From contig CAJUPQ010000092.1 of NCBI GenBank assembly GCA_910588505.1, positions 1 to 12,690 of the forward strand: a stretch of 12,690 bases of DNA. The letters are read 5' to 3'. Positions 12,643 through 12,690 of the stretch are shown here, piece after piece. Source of the DNA: an uncultured Hungatella sp. (lineage in GTDB: Bacteria > Bacillota > Clostridia > Lachnospirales > Lachnospiraceae). A program made the translations under genes and the position numbers. Numbering within the stretch: the stretch's first letter is position 1; every line of letters starts with the position of its first letter. The notes beneath the pieces were generated by a model. That model did not search any database. It saw only the letters and a list, made by a program, of their open reading frames with translations, and was not told where the DNA came from.

Positions 12643-12690
12643 CGGGAGATCATACAGACGCTGTGCAACTATAAAGGAATAGAAATCGTT
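12643..12690 (+). mobile_element. tnpA: IS200-type transposase fragment running off the window
   Basis: The plus strand reads REIIQTLCNYKGIEIV from 12643 to the end, matching the segment before the DHIHML metal-binding motif in IS200/IS605 TnpA (Y1 HUH) transposases. The N-terminal part of TnpA is absent and sequence of another gene precedes it, so this is an internal fragment at a junction. The rest lies outside the window. Confidence 0.65.

Overview
The window looks like chromosomal DNA from an anaerobic Clostridia member, most likely a gut Lachnospiraceae (inferred from gene content, not from a search). Supporting signs are purine-rich Shine-Dalgarno (SD) sites, consensus sigma-A promoters, a TM1266-type small protein, a secreted CAP/SCP protein, a two-TM hypothetical protein of a type I associate with Lachnospiraceae, and Fe-S and molybdenum enzymes suited to anaerobic life. 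Base composition is near half G+C by eye.

Left part (1-4800). The window opens on the last 19 nt of a tRNA-Lys and its terminator. A promoter-driven membrane protein gene follows, then a complete tRNA-Lys(CUU) under a near-ideal promoter, then a TM1266-family regulator-like gene. A strong bidirectional terminator separates this from a convergent gene that fuses a PTS EIIB-like domain to a degenerate ROK domain. Divergent from that is a secreted CAP-domain protein with a PGTQN repeat linker. Its upstream region carries three 11-bp-spaced direct repeats.

Middle (4843-6367). This is a stretch of gene decay. A minus-strand TylF-type methyltransferase has lost its N-terminus and carries a frameshift. 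It is joined within about 10 bp to the C-terminal helix-turn-helix of a Crp/FNR regulator on the plus strand. Next is a modC that lacks a proper start and has lost the segment holding the H-loop.

Right part (6432-12690, all minus strand). This is a molybdate-uptake and molybdenum-cofactor cluster. In transcription order it runs: tail of an unidentified gene, histidine phosphatase with a C-terminal extension, MoeA-like molybdopterin-binding protein with a cysteine-rich tail, MoaA, MoaC, a MOSC-MogA fusion, ModA, ModB and the broken modC. MoaA and MoaC make the pyranopterin; the MOSC-MogA and MoeA-like proteins would act in adenylylation, metal insertion or sulfur handling; ModA and ModB import molybdate. 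The phosphatase and cysteine-tailed MoeA-like protein resemble partners seen with molybdenum hydroxylase maturation loci. At the extreme right the upstream gene is cut by a fragment of an IS200-type transposase. Decay therefore sits at both ends of an otherwise intact pathway, and whether the transporter still works is the main open question.
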